A DNA stretch of 41,141 bases from RGIG1828 sp045541875 (GTDB lineage Bacteria; Bacillota; Clostridia; UMGS1810): the NCBI GenBank assembly GCA_045541875.1, contig JAZQJX010000024.1, positions 1-41,141 of the forward strand. Direction: 5' to 3'. The translations under genes were made by a program, and so were the position numbers. The notes under the pieces were generated by a model, which ran no database searches, was not told where the DNA came from, and saw only the letters and a list, made by a program, of their open reading frames with translations. This document shows, in pieces, positions 7,609-16,890 of the stretch. Within the stretch, counting starts at the first letter, position 1. Every line of letters begins with the position of its first letter.

Positions 7609-9033
7609 TTACTGTTCTTTCATTTTTTCTTCAAGACGAGCCTTTATAACCATAGGATCACCTGCACCTTTGAGTTCTTTCATACAAGCACCGAAAAGTG
7701 CCTGAATAGCCTTGGTTTTTCCGCCTTTGAAATCTGCTACCGCCTGGGGATTTGCCTTGATTGCTTCATCTATCACAGAATCAATCATAGATGTGTCAAC
7801 CTTTTTGTCAAGACCGTTTTCTTTGCAGAATTTTTCAGGATCTGCACCGTCTTCAATTACGGCAATCAGAATTTTCTTTCCTGAAATACGGTTAACTGTG
7901 CCGCTTTCAACCATTTTGATGATTGTTGCAAGGTCTTTTGAAGAAACAGAAAGGTCAGAAAGGGTTTTTCCGTCTTTTCTTAAGATTCCTGCACAGTCTG
8001 TCAGAATCCAGATTGCAGTATCTTTGGGATTTGCGCCAAGTGCAATGGTGTCATCAAGAAGTTTTGTGAGTTTTTGGCTTGAGAGAATCATTTCAATTTC
8101 TTCTTCTCCGATTCCTGCCGCCATATATTCTTCTGCTTTTTCATCCACTGCGGCGGGCTTATTTGCTTTTATTTCTTCGAGCCATTCATCATCAATGATA
8201 ATCGGCATAAGGTTTGCATCGGGGAAATAGCGGTAATCCGCCTCGGTTTCCTTGTTACGCATTGCAAAGGTTTTTCCGCTTGCATCATCATAACGTCTTG
8301 TTTCCTGAACAAGTTCTTCCGTTTCAAATTCGATAGCATCAATGTGACGCTGGGATTCATAGTGGATTGCTTTTTCAATTGCCTCAAAGGAACTCATATT
8401 TTTGATTTCAGTACGTACACCGAATTCTTCGCTTCCCTCGGGGCGAACAGAGATGTTAACATCACATCTCATTGCACCTTCCTCACATTCCGAAATTCCG
8501 CCCGAGCGGAACATTGATTTGAGTTTGTTGAGATAGGTTACAACTTCCTGGGCACTTCTGAAGTCAGGCTGAGTTACAATTTCGATGAGAGGCACACTTG
8601 TACGGTTGAAATCCACATAGGAATGGTTTCCGCCGTGAACAAGTTTCCCTGCATCTTCTTCCATATGAATCTGCTTGATTCTGATATCTCTTGTACCATC
8701 AGAGGTTTTAACGCTGACACATCCGTTTGTGCATATGGGGTGATTGAGTTGAGTGATCTGATAAGCACAGGGGAGGTCAGGATAATAGTAGTTTTTCTTG
8801 TCAAATGTTGTATAACGGCTGATTTCGCAGTTAAGCATAAGACCTGCTGTTACTGCAAGTTCAACAACACGTTTGTTCATAACAGGGAGCATTCCGGGCA
8901 TACCTGAGCATGCAGGACAAACACAGTCGTTTGGTTCATTTGCCGCTGAATGTCCTCCGCAGGAACAAAATATCTTTGATTTTGTGTCGAGTTCCACGTG
9001 AGTTTCAAGGCCGATGACGAGTTCGTAATTCAT
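7609..9033 (-). CDS. gatB: Asp-tRNA(Asn)/Glu-tRNA(Gln) amidotransferase subunit B
   Basis: The 474-residue protein has normal GatB length. GatB activates the side-chain carboxylate of mischarged Asp-tRNA(Asn) or Glu-tRNA(Gln) with ATP and amidates it. Visible blocks are the N-terminal YELVIGLETHVELDTKSKIFC, the zinc-type Cys positions near CSCGGHSAANEPNDCVCPAC, the kinase-domain DFNRTSVPLIEIVT and the C-terminal YqeY-like tail. ATG 9033 follows the gatA-like stop by 2 nt. It is last in the aspS-gatC / gatA-like / gatB operon. All of GatB looks intact, in contrast to the partner GatA. Confidence 0.95.
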   Translation of the reverse strand: MNYELVIGLETHVELDTKSKIFCSCGGHSAANEPNDCVCPACSGMPGMLPVMNKRVVELAVTAGLMLNCEISRYTTFDKKNYYYPDLPCAYQITQLNHPICTNGCVSVKTSDGTRDIRIKQIHMEEDAGKLVHGGNHSYVDFNRTSVPLIEIVTQPDFRSAQEVVTYLNKLKSMFRSGGISECEEGAMRCDVNISVRPEGSEEFGVRTEIKNMSSFEAIEKAIHYESQRHIDAIEFETEELVQETRRYDDASGKTFAMRNKETEADYRYFPDANLMPIIIDDEWLEEIKANKPAAVDEKAEEYMAAGIGEEEIEMILSSQKLTKLLDDTIALGANPKDTAIWILTDCAGILRKDGKTLSDLSVSSKDLATIIKMVESGTVNRISGKKILIAVIEDGADPEKFCKENGLDKKVDTSMIDSVIDEAIKANPQAVADFKGGKTKAIQALFGACMKELKGAGDPMVIKARLEEKMKEQ

Positions 9034-9035
9034 AT

Positions 9036-10217
9036 TTATTCACCCTTCCTTTCCACACAACAAGATAAACTCAGAAGTGTGCTTTCATCAAAATGCTTTC
9101 CTAAAAATTGCAATTTTCCTGTAGAAAGTGCAGGAATACCTATAAGGTTTGCAACAGATGTGAAAATGCTTTCTTTGTACACCTTTTCAAATGCATCCTT
9201 TATGTCATAGGCTTCATAGGAAGATTTTTTGCAAACAGGTGTCACAATTGCATCATATGATGAAAGAATCTTTTCAAATTCCTCTTTTACAACACGGCGC
9301 ACTCTTAAGGATTTGTCATAAAGGTCCTTATATTTTGCCTTGGAAAGGCAGTCTGAACCGTAGAGAATAACCGCTTTTGTAAGGAAGTTGAAACCTTCTG
9401 TTCTGGAATTTACATAAAGTTCGTCAATGTTTCTGTATTCTTTTGCTCTGTGCCCGTATTTAACACCGTCATATCTTGACACATTGTTGCAGGTCTCTGC
9501 ACACATAAGTATCTGCCATGCTGTGTTTGCAGCTTCAAAAATTGAAGACGAAATTTCTTCAATCTGAACACCCTTGTTTTTGAGAGCAAGAACGGATGAG
9601 TCAATTTCTTTTTTGACATCTTCATCTGCCATGTCATAGAGTTCTTTTATGATGCACACCTTCATTTTTGATGTGTCTTTATTGAAAGAATAGTCATATT
9701 TTTCATCGGGAAGACTTGTTCCGTCTTTTGAATCATGACCTGCAATTACTGACATGATTTCCGAAATATCAGATGCAGAAGATGCATACACACCAAGTTG
9801 TTCACCTGATGCTGCACAGGAAATTATACCATATCTTGAAACTGTTCCGTAGGTGGGTTTAAGAAAGGAAACACCTGAAAGAGAAGCGCATCTTCTTGGG
9901 GAACCGTTCATGTCAACTGCAAGACCGGCTTTAACTTCACCTGTCAAAACAGCCTCTGCCAGAGCGCCTTTAAGAGTGCCTGACTGAGTGTTATAGTATG
10001 AAAACTCACCCACAAGGTCAAGGCCAAATTCACCAACATGGGTTTTGCCTGCAATTTCGTATCCCTTTTCTTCAAGACGTGTAACTGCTTCAGCACTGAA
10101 AAGAGGTTTGAAACCTTCAAGCATTTTTGATCCTGCAGATGACGGAGCATCTTTTATAAGGATTGTATCGTCAACGGCAATTTTGCCGCCTTTTTTCATT
10201 TCATAAAAATAATTCAT
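9036..10217 (-). CDS. gatA: GatA-like amidase subunit, N-terminally short and lacking catalytic Lys and cis-Ser
   Basis: At 393 residues it is about 90 shorter than usual GatA (about 485). The first 60 or so family residues are missing; the protein opens almost directly at the motif that should read IAIKDNI. That motif is IAVDDTI, so the catalytic Lys is Asp16. The GGSSGGS motif carrying the cis-Ser is replaced by GTLKGAL (80-86). The nucleophile equivalent Ser106 is kept (NGSPRR in place of GGSIRQ). Structural parts are well preserved, such as FLKPTYGTVSRYGI, AGHDSKDGTS and the C-terminal half. ATG 10217 has AGGTG upstream. It probably still folds and binds GatB, but should be unable to hydrolyse glutamine. 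The frame is open with no stop or frameshift, so it is under selection rather than decaying. Confidence 0.88.
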   Translation of the reverse strand: MNYFYEMKKGGKIAVDDTILIKDAPSSAGSKMLEGFKPLFSAEAVTRLEEKGYEIAGKTHVGEFGLDLVGEFSYYNTQSGTLKGALAEAVLTGEVKAGLAVDMNGSPRRCASLSGVSFLKPTYGTVSRYGIISCAASGEQLGVYASSASDISEIMSVIAGHDSKDGTSLPDEKYDYSFNKDTSKMKVCIIKELYDMADEDVKKEIDSSVLALKNKGVQIEEISSSIFEAANTAWQILMCAETCNNVSRYDGVKYGHRAKEYRNIDELYVNSRTEGFNFLTKAVILYGSDCLSKAKYKDLYDKSLRVRRVVKEEFEKILSSYDAIVTPVCKKSSYEAYDIKDAFEKVYKESIFTSVANLIGIPALSTGKLQFLGKHFDESTLLSLSCCVERKGE

Positions 10218-10227
10218 TTTGCACACC

Positions 10228-12303
10228 TCACTTTACAAGTCTTGGCACTTGCCATGAATCATCGCTTCGCTCAGGAGCACCGGAGAGAAGACTCTCTCTT
10301 GAAAAGTCCTGACGTCTTTCGTCTTCGCGAAGCACATTTGTCATTGGCATAACGTGTACCATCTGTTCAACATTTTCTGTGTCGACATTTTTGAGGATTT
10401 CCTCATTTTCTTTCATGGAAGAGAAAATGTTTTGCATAATTTCTTCTTCTTCATCTGTGAGGGAAATCTGGTTGAGTTGTTGTGCATTTGAGAAAGTTGA
10501 GCGTTTTCCCGAAGTCTTTTTGGATGACGAAGTCGGAACACTTCTTTGGGCAAGAGCGTTTGTGCTTCCAAGAAGGTGAACATCTTCAAGTTGCTGATTT
10601 GTAACTTCGCCGGGAGCACCAAGGAGAAGGTCCTGAGCATTTCCGTTTAAGGGGAATGCAATAACGTCGAGAATTTTTTCTTCATCGGTGAGAAGCATTA
10701 CCATACGGTCAATGCCCGGTGCCATACCTGCGTGGGGAGGAGCACCATACTGAAATGCACTGTAGAGAGCATTGAAGCGTTTTTTGAGTTCTGATTCATC
10801 ATAGCCTGCAATTTCAAAGGCTTTTTTCATAACATCAATATCGTGGTTACGGACAGCACCTGATGCAAGTTCAATGCCGTTGCCCACAAGGTCATACTGA
10901 TATGCCAGAACTTCTTCAGGTTTTTTGGTTAAAAGTGCTTCCATTCCGCCCTGAGGCATTGAGAATGGGTTATGTGTAAAGATTGTCTCGCCTGTTTCTT
11001 CGTCTTCTTCAAACATGGGGAAGTCAACAACGAAGCAGAATTCAAATGCATCATCTTTTATAAGGTCAAGTTGTTCTTTCTTTGCAAGCCATGTACGGAT
11101 GAGACCTGCTTTTTTCTCTGTGTCATTTTTCTTGTCATCACAGATAAAGAACAGGGTTTCTTCTTCCTTAACACCTGTGATGTCTATAATTTCCTTTTTC
11201 TGACTGTCAGATAAGAATTTCGCAATAGGACCTATGAATTCGCCGTCTTTTAAGGTGATATATCCAAGACCGCCAAGTCCCACTTCCATGGATGTTGCAT
11301 ATTTAAGAGAGTCTTCAAAGAATTTCTTTGATTTACCTTTGCAGTTTGCCACAATACCTCTAACAGGTCTTCCTTTGAATGCAGGGAAATCCACACCTGC
11401 AAAAAAGTCAGTCAGGTCACAGATGATGAGGGGGTTTCTGAGGTCAGGCTTATCGGAGCCGTATTTCATCATGGACTCAGCATATGTTATACGGCGGAAA
11501 GGTTTTTCTGTGATTCTTTTATCGGAGAAAGTTTTGAAAGTGTCATAGATAACATCTTCGCAAACTTCCAGAACATCTTCCTGAGTTGCAAAAGCCATTT
11601 CAAAGTCAAGTTGATAAAATTCTCCCGGTGATCTGTCTGCTCTTGCATCTTCATCACGGAAACAGGGAGCAACCTGAAAATATCTGTCAAATCCTGACAC
11701 CATCAGAAGCTGTTTGAACTGCTGGGGTGCCTGAGGAAGTGCATAGAACTTTCCAGGGTGCTTACGGCTGGGAACAAGAAAATCTCTTGCACCCTCAGGG
11801 GAAGATGCAGTAAGAATCGGAGTCTGCATTTCCAGAAAGTCCTTTTCTTCCATCTTGTTTCTCAAATGTTTTATAATCTTTGAACGCATAACAAGGTTGT
11901 TGTGGTTTTTGGGATTACGAAGGTCAAGATAGCGGTATTTGAGACGGAGTTCGTCTTTGCTCATTCTTGATGCTCTCACATCAAAGGGGAGCATATTCTT
12001 GCTTTTTCCAAGGATTTTAAGATCGCTTGCTACAAGTTCGACATATCCTGTGTCAATTTTTTCATTAACCGTTTCTGCATCTCTTTTTCTGACGGTACCT
12101 TCAACTGAAATTACAGTTTCTCTGTTTACGTCTTTAATCAATTCTTCATTGTGGCAAACCACCTGTGTAACACCCGTATAGTCACGGATGTCAATGAAGA
12201 TAACACCACCGTGGTCACGGACAACATCAACCCAGCCTGCAAGTTGGACTGTTTTTCCTATGTGACTGTCACGGATGTCGTTACAAAATAGCGTTCTGTA
12301 CAT
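10228..12303 (-). CDS. aspS: Aspartyl-tRNA synthetase fused to GatC
   Basis: The protein has 691 residues. Residues 1-577 are a complete bacterial AspRS. They comprise the OB anticodon-binding domain (VQLAGWVDVVRDHGGVIFID), class II motif 2 (FRDEDARADRSPGEFYQLD), the GAD-type insertion and motif 3 (GMAPGIDRMVMLL). A Ser/Thr/Lys-rich linker leads to a GatC domain (about 613-691) with ENVEQMVHVMPMTNVLREDE and APERSDDSWQVPRLV. No separate gatC is present. Fusions of this kind are a known minor class. The start is ATG 12303 with AGGAGGT 7 nt upstream; the longer open frame to 12474 lies in the T-box leader and is not coding. AspRS is probably non-discriminating, since GatCAB is present. Confidence 0.94.
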   Translation of the reverse strand: MYRTLFCNDIRDSHIGKTVQLAGWVDVVRDHGGVIFIDIRDYTGVTQVVCHNEELIKDVNRETVISVEGTVRKRDAETVNEKIDTGYVELVASDLKILGKSKNMLPFDVRASRMSKDELRLKYRYLDLRNPKNHNNLVMRSKIIKHLRNKMEEKDFLEMQTPILTASSPEGARDFLVPSRKHPGKFYALPQAPQQFKQLLMVSGFDRYFQVAPCFRDEDARADRSPGEFYQLDFEMAFATQEDVLEVCEDVIYDTFKTFSDKRITEKPFRRITYAESMMKYGSDKPDLRNPLIICDLTDFFAGVDFPAFKGRPVRGIVANCKGKSKKFFEDSLKYATSMEVGLGGLGYITLKDGEFIGPIAKFLSDSQKKEIIDITGVKEEETLFFICDDKKNDTEKKAGLIRTWLAKKEQLDLIKDDAFEFCFVVDFPMFEEDEETGETIFTHNPFSMPQGGMEALLTKKPEEVLAYQYDLVGNGIELASGAVRNHDIDVMKKAFEIAGYDESELKKRFNALYSAFQYGAPPHAGMAPGIDRMVMLLTDEEKILDVIAFPLNGNAQDLLLGAPGEVTNQQLEDVHLLGSTNALAQRSVPTSSSKKTSGKRSTFSNAQQLNQISLTDEEEEIMQNIFSSMKENEEILKNVDTENVEQMVHVMPMTNVLREDERRQDFSRESLLSGAPERSDDSWQVPRLVK

Positions 12304-12331
12304 ATGACATACCTCCTGTATTCTTCCCGGT

Positions 12332-12539
12332 ATAAAAATAGTCCCGGGAATATGAAAATATTCCCGGGACGAGTAAATAAAGTTACCCGCGGTGCCACCC
12401 GCATTGATGCATAAAGCATCCTCTTTTTTATTAATACTATGGTACTTCAGAGTGTTCCCAAGCTTACTACTCATCTCAAGTGCGCTTCCAGTCGCCGACG
12501 CACTCTCCCTATCAGACTTTCCACAAAAGCCGAGTCTCC
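12332..12539 (-). promoter_or_regulatory. T-box leader of the aspS-gatC operon with terminator
   Basis: On the minus strand the T-box antiterminator sequence GGGTGGCACCGCGGGT (12385-12400) contains the bulge that pairs with the free NCCA end of uncharged tRNA. It is followed by a 13-bp terminator hairpin (12341-12370) and a T tract (12332-12340). The leader begins about 12539 from a consensus promoter, leaving only about 140 nt for stem I and the specifier loop, which is short. The specifier codon is not certain; an AAC at 12454-12456 (minus strand) is one candidate. Expected function: uncharged tRNA stabilises the antiterminator and turns on the operon. Confidence 0.9.
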
Positions 12540-12545
12540 GATAGA

Positions 12546-12574
12546 ATTATACCAAAATCCAAAAATCTTGTCAA
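12546..12574 (-). promoter_or_regulatory. Sigma-A promoter of the aspS-gatC operon
   Basis: Perfect TTGACA (12569-12574) and TATAAT (12546-12551) on the minus strand are separated by 17 nt. They lie in the gap after polC. Confidence 0.9.
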
Positions 12575-12626
12575 TGGTATTTTGACTAATAAATACCATA
12601 ATATTCAGATACATTTTTATTCAAAA

Positions 12627-15600
12627 TCAAAAAAATGTAACCTGACTGCTTTCGGGCAGACCTTTCAGAACGCCCGAATTTTTCAAAACTTCAATTACGG
12701 TTTTGGTAACTTTTGAACGTTGCTGCAAATCTTCAATTGAAGTAAACACTTCATCCTGTCTTGCCGCCTCTATTGCCTTTGCCGCATTTGTGCCAAGGTT
12801 TGGAAGGGCATTGAGGGGAGGAAGAAGACCTTCGTCTGTGGGGATGAACTTGAATGAATGGGATTTGTACAGGTCAACGGGAAGGAATTTAATTCCTCTT
12901 GCATACATTTCGTTGCACACTTCCATAATGGTGATAACGTTTTTCTCCTTGTCACTCATTTCATTTCCCTTTGCCTCAATTGCGCGCTTGTTCTCAAGTA
13001 GTGCCGCTTTTCCTCCGCCCATAAGGGTGTAGTCAAAGTCATCTGCTCTGACAGAAAAATAGGTGGCATAGAAAGCCATGGGATAATGCACCTTACAATA
13101 GGCTATGCGATATGCCATGGTAACATATGCAACGGCGTGGGCTTTGGGGAACATATACTTAATCTTTTTGCAGGAAAGAATGTACCAGTCGGGAATTTTG
13201 TTTTCCTTCATAAGTTCTTCCATCTCAGGTGTGAGACCTTTTCCCTTACGGACACTTTCCATAATCTTAAATGCCATATCATTGGGCAGACCATGGTTTA
13301 TGAGGTATATCATAATATCGTCACGGGTACAGATGGCTTTGCTAAGGGTGGTTGTTCCGCTTTTTATAAGATCCTGTGCGTTGTTCAGCCAAACGTCTGT
13401 TCCGTGGGAAAGCCCTGAAATTCTTACAAGTTCCGAAAAGGTGGTTGGTTTGGTGTCTAAAAGCATCTGTCTTACAAACTTTGTACCAAATTCGGGAACT
13501 GCATATGTACCTACTTCAGACTCAATATCTTCAGGTGTGACTCCAAGTGCATGGGTGCCCGAGAAAAGACTCATTGTTTCGGGATCGCCCATAGGAATCT
13601 TTGTGAGATCCTCTCCCGTCAGGTCTTCAAGCATTCTTATAACAGTGGGATCGTCGTGTCCGAGTATATCGAGTTTAAGAAGGTTCTGGTCAATTGAATG
13701 GTAGTCAAAGTGAAGAGTGATGATGTCACTTTTCACATCATCTGCAGGGTGCTGAATGGGAGAAAATTCGTGTACATCACGCTCTGTGGGAACAACAATG
13801 ATTCCACCGGGGTGCTGACCTGTTGTTCTCTTAACCCCTGTGCATCCTCTCACAAGTCTTTCTGCTTGGGCATTTGATATGTACTGACCTCTTTCGTCAT
13901 AATACTTTTTAACATAGCCGTAAGCGGTCTTATCTGCAACTGTTCCAACAGTACCCGCTCTGAAAACATGACCTGTGCCAAAAAGTTCTTCAACATATTT
14001 ATGTGCCACACCCTGATAATCGCCTGAGAAGTTAAGGTCAATATCAGGTTCTTTGTTTCCGGAAAATCCAAGGAATGTTTCAAAGGGAATATCCTGTCCG
14101 TCTGCAATCATAGCCTCGCCGCACTCAGGACAGTTTTTAGGCGGAAGATCATATCCGCTTCCCACTTCTTCGCTTGAGAGAAATTTGCTGTATTTGCATT
14201 TCGGGCAGACATAGTGAGGCTTTAGAGAGTTAACCTCTGTAATGCCCGACAAAAAGGCAACAAATGATGAGCCGACAGAGCCTCTGGAACCTACAAGATA
14301 TCCGTCTGAAAGGGATTTTGCAACAAGTTTTTGTGCAATGATATAAAGCACAGAATAGCCGTTGTTGATGATGGAGTTTAGTTCAACATCCATTCTGTCT
14401 TTTACAAGTTGGGGCATATTCTCGCCGTAAATGCTTATTGCCTTGTCATAGGTAAGTTTTCTTAAAAGCTCGTCAGAACCCTCAATTACAGGCGGTGCCT
14501 TGTCAGGGGGGACAGGGTTTATTTTTTCTGTCATTTCAGCAATTTTGTTGGTGTTTTCAACAACCACTTCATAGGCAAGGTCTTCGCCTAAATATTCAAA
14601 TTCCTTGAGCATTTCATCTGTTGTTCTGAAATACAAAGGTGGCTGATTGTCTGCATCGGTATACCCCTGACCTGCCATAAGGATACGGCGGAAGATTTCA
14701 TCTTCGGGATTCATAAAGTGAACATCGCAGGTTGCAACAGTCATTTTGCCGTATTTTTTGCCTAGTTCAATTATCAGACGGTTGATATATTTGAGGTCTT
14801 CAACGGAAGAAAGAGTCTGATTTTCCAAAAGGAACTGATTGTTGCCGAGGGGCTGAATTTCAAGATAGTCATAAAAATCTATGATTTTTTCAAGTTCGTC
14901 ATAATCGGGATTGTAGGGGCTTTTTAAAATTTCTCTGTAAAGTTCCCCCGCTTCGCAGGCAGAACCTATGATGAGGCCCTCTCTTTTTGACTGAAGCAAA
15001 CTTTTGGGGATTCTCGGTTTTTTGTAGAAATAGTCAAGACAGGAACGTGAGGTGAGTTCGTAGAGGTTTCTCAGTCCCACAAGGTTTTTCACAAGGATAA
15101 TGCAATGGTAGTATTTAAGAGATTTTAAATCCATGTCGCCTGAAAGGGCGGAATTAAAAGATGATATGGAAGTAATTTCCTTTTCATCTAAAATCTCAAA
15201 CATTTTGAGAAGTATCCTCGCAGTTGCCTCTGCATCATCGCAGGCTCTGTGATGATTTTCCAGACTCACGCCAAAGTGCTTGCAAAGGGTGTCGAGTTTG
15301 TGATTTTTTGTGTCTTTCACAAGACTCCTTGCAAGACCGAGAGTGTCAAGACAGGCAAAGGGGTAGTCAAGGGAAAGCCTTTTTGCATTGGTTTTTATAA
15401 AGGATGTGTCAAAGGATGCATTGTGTGCAACCAGAACACTTCCTTTTGCAAACTCAAAGAACCTTTCTAAAACTTTGTCAATGGTATCTGCATCTTTTAC
15501 CATTGAATCATCAATTCCCGTAAGTTCAGTAATCTTTTGAGGAATGGGAACTTCGGGATTTACAAAGGCATTGAAAGTGTCGAGAATTTCTCTTCCTTTA

Positions 15601-16880
15601 ACTTTTACTGCACCAATTTCAATGATTCTGTCATTTTCAGCGCTGAAGCCTGTGGTTTCAATGTCAAACACCACAAATTCAGAGTCAAGATTTGCATCTG
15701 TTTGTCCGAAAACCATTGAGGCTGTGTCGTTTATGAGGTAGCACTCCATACCATAGATAACTTTTATGTCGCTTTTTTCTGCGGCGTGCATTGCATCGGG
15801 GAAAGCCTGAACATTTCCATGGTCTGTGATGGCAATGGCTTTGTGTCCCCATTTTATGGCTTGTTTAACCAGAGTTTTAGCATCCGTCATAGCATCCATC
15901 TGACTCATTTTGGTGTGCATATGAAGTTCAACCCTTTTTTCTCTTGCATTGTCAGAGCGTGAGGGCATTTTGTCTTCCATAATGTGATTTACCATTATGG
16001 TATTTTCTTTTTTGAAGTTGTCATATTGAACTTTACCTTTGATTTTAACGCAGACACCGTCTTTCATTCTGCCTTTTATGAGAGCAAACTGCTTTTTGGT
16101 CAAAAAACATTTTGCACTGTAGGCAGATTTTGTGTCGGCAATAAAAAATGTTAAAAGCATTTTTTCATTTCTGAGTTCCCTTGAATCAGGATTCATAACA
16201 ACACCTTTAACGGTGATGTCGCCCGTTTCATCAGATGAAATTTCAGATATGGGAACAGGATCGTCTTTTATAAATTTTCCAAGAATTATATCTGACGGTT
16301 CATCTGAAGATGAGTCTTTTTCCTTTTTTTCTTCCGTAACAGGTTTAATTTCAGGGAGTTTCTGAAGGGTTTTTTCCATCAGGTGTTCAATTTTCTCTTC
16401 ATCTTTTTCGTCAAGGAAAACAAATTCTGCATTGCATCCGAGTTGTGCGCTGACAAGTCTTTTGAGCATTTCTTCGCATTTTGTGGCATCAAGCATCTGA
16501 GTGCCGTATTTGCAGTGAATTGTAAATGTCCCGTTTTCATAATCTGCACTGCTGTCCTGAAAAAGATGTCGGACACCGGGGATGAGTTCGTTAACATAAA
16601 AAATCAGGTTTGAATAGTAAAGGTCGGTGTCTATAGTATCCAAAGTAAGATTTTGATATTTAACTTTAAGAATAAATTTTGAAAGACTGAATTTTGATTG
16701 AACCAATGATTTAAAATCTTCTATAACCTTGTAGGGAATGAGAGATTCCGAAAGAAGAGTTACAGACATTGTTCTTTCATTTGAATTTGCCTCGGATGAA
16801 TATATGTATAGTGAAGAAAGTTCTGACGGGATGTCAGTACCTTTGAATATATCTTCAAGTTTAATGCTTGTTGGTGACAT
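12627..16880 (-). CDS. polC: DNA polymerase III alpha subunit, PolC type
   Basis: The 1417-residue replicative polymerase of low-GC Gram-positives has the PolC domain order. N-terminal domains come first, then an OB fold (about 215-300) and a PHP domain (VELHMHTKMSQMDAMTDA). A DEDD proofreading exonuclease is inserted in the PHP (FVVFDIETTGF ... CLDTLGLARSL ... HRACDDAEATA). The catalytic palm carries PDIDLNFSGDYQ, and a zinc-binding set (CPKCKYS / CPECGEA) precedes it. ATG 16880 has AGGTTAAG upstream. It lies 10 nt after ispG, the usual Clostridia arrangement. All catalytic motifs are present. Confidence 0.97.
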   Translation of the reverse strand: MSPTSIKLEDIFKGTDIPSELSSLYIYSSEANSNERTMSVTLLSESLIPYKVIEDFKSLVQSKFSLSKFILKVKYQNLTLDTIDTDLYYSNLIFYVNELIPGVRHLFQDSSADYENGTFTIHCKYGTQMLDATKCEEMLKRLVSAQLGCNAEFVFLDEKDEEKIEHLMEKTLQKLPEIKPVTEEKKEKDSSSDEPSDIILGKFIKDDPVPISEISSDETGDITVKGVVMNPDSRELRNEKMLLTFFIADTKSAYSAKCFLTKKQFALIKGRMKDGVCVKIKGKVQYDNFKKENTIMVNHIMEDKMPSRSDNAREKRVELHMHTKMSQMDAMTDAKTLVKQAIKWGHKAIAITDHGNVQAFPDAMHAAEKSDIKVIYGMECYLINDTASMVFGQTDANLDSEFVVFDIETTGFSAENDRIIEIGAVKVKGREILDTFNAFVNPEVPIPQKITELTGIDDSMVKDADTIDKVLERFFEFAKGSVLVAHNASFDTSFIKTNAKRLSLDYPFACLDTLGLARSLVKDTKNHKLDTLCKHFGVSLENHHRACDDAEATARILLKMFEILDEKEITSISSFNSALSGDMDLKSLKYYHCIILVKNLVGLRNLYELTSRSCLDYFYKKPRIPKSLLQSKREGLIIGSACEAGELYREILKSPYNPDYDELEKIIDFYDYLEIQPLGNNQFLLENQTLSSVEDLKYINRLIIELGKKYGKMTVATCDVHFMNPEDEIFRRILMAGQGYTDADNQPPLYFRTTDEMLKEFEYLGEDLAYEVVVENTNKIAEMTEKINPVPPDKAPPVIEGSDELLRKLTYDKAISIYGENMPQLVKDRMDVELNSIINNGYSVLYIIAQKLVAKSLSDGYLVGSRGSVGSSFVAFLSGITEVNSLKPHYVCPKCKYSKFLSSEEVGSGYDLPPKNCPECGEAMIADGQDIPFETFLGFSGNKEPDIDLNFSGDYQGVAHKYVEELFGTGHVFRAGTVGTVADKTAYGYVKKYYDERGQYISNAQAERLVRGCTGVKRTTGQHPGGIIVVPTERDVHEFSPIQHPADDVKSDIITLHFDYHSIDQNLLKLDILGHDDPTVIRMLEDLTGEDLTKIPMGDPETMSLFSGTHALGVTPEDIESEVGTYAVPEFGTKFVRQMLLDTKPTTFSELVRISGLSHGTDVWLNNAQDLIKSGTTTLSKAICTRDDIMIYLINHGLPNDMAFKIMESVRKGKGLTPEMEELMKENKIPDWYILSCKKIKYMFPKAHAVAYVTMAYRIAYCKVHYPMAFYATYFSVRADDFDYTLMGGGKAALLENKRAIEAKGNEMSDKEKNVITIMEVCNEMYARGIKFLPVDLYKSHSFKFIPTDEGLLPPLNALPNLGTNAAKAIEAARQDEVFTSIEDLQQRSKVTKTVIEVLKNSGVLKGLPESSQVTFF

Positions 16881-16890
16881 TTTCTTAACC

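Noticed and set aside
9036..10217. Reading the gatA-like gene as a simple pseudogene
   Set aside because: The frame has no stop or frameshift over 393 codons. It has a good ribosome binding site and tight operon spacing, and structural motifs are conserved; only catalytic positions and the N-terminus are lost.
12304..12474. N-terminal extension of the AspRS frame by 57 residues
   Set aside because: It translates the T-box and terminator. The consensus ribosome binding site and the normal AspRS start are at 12303.
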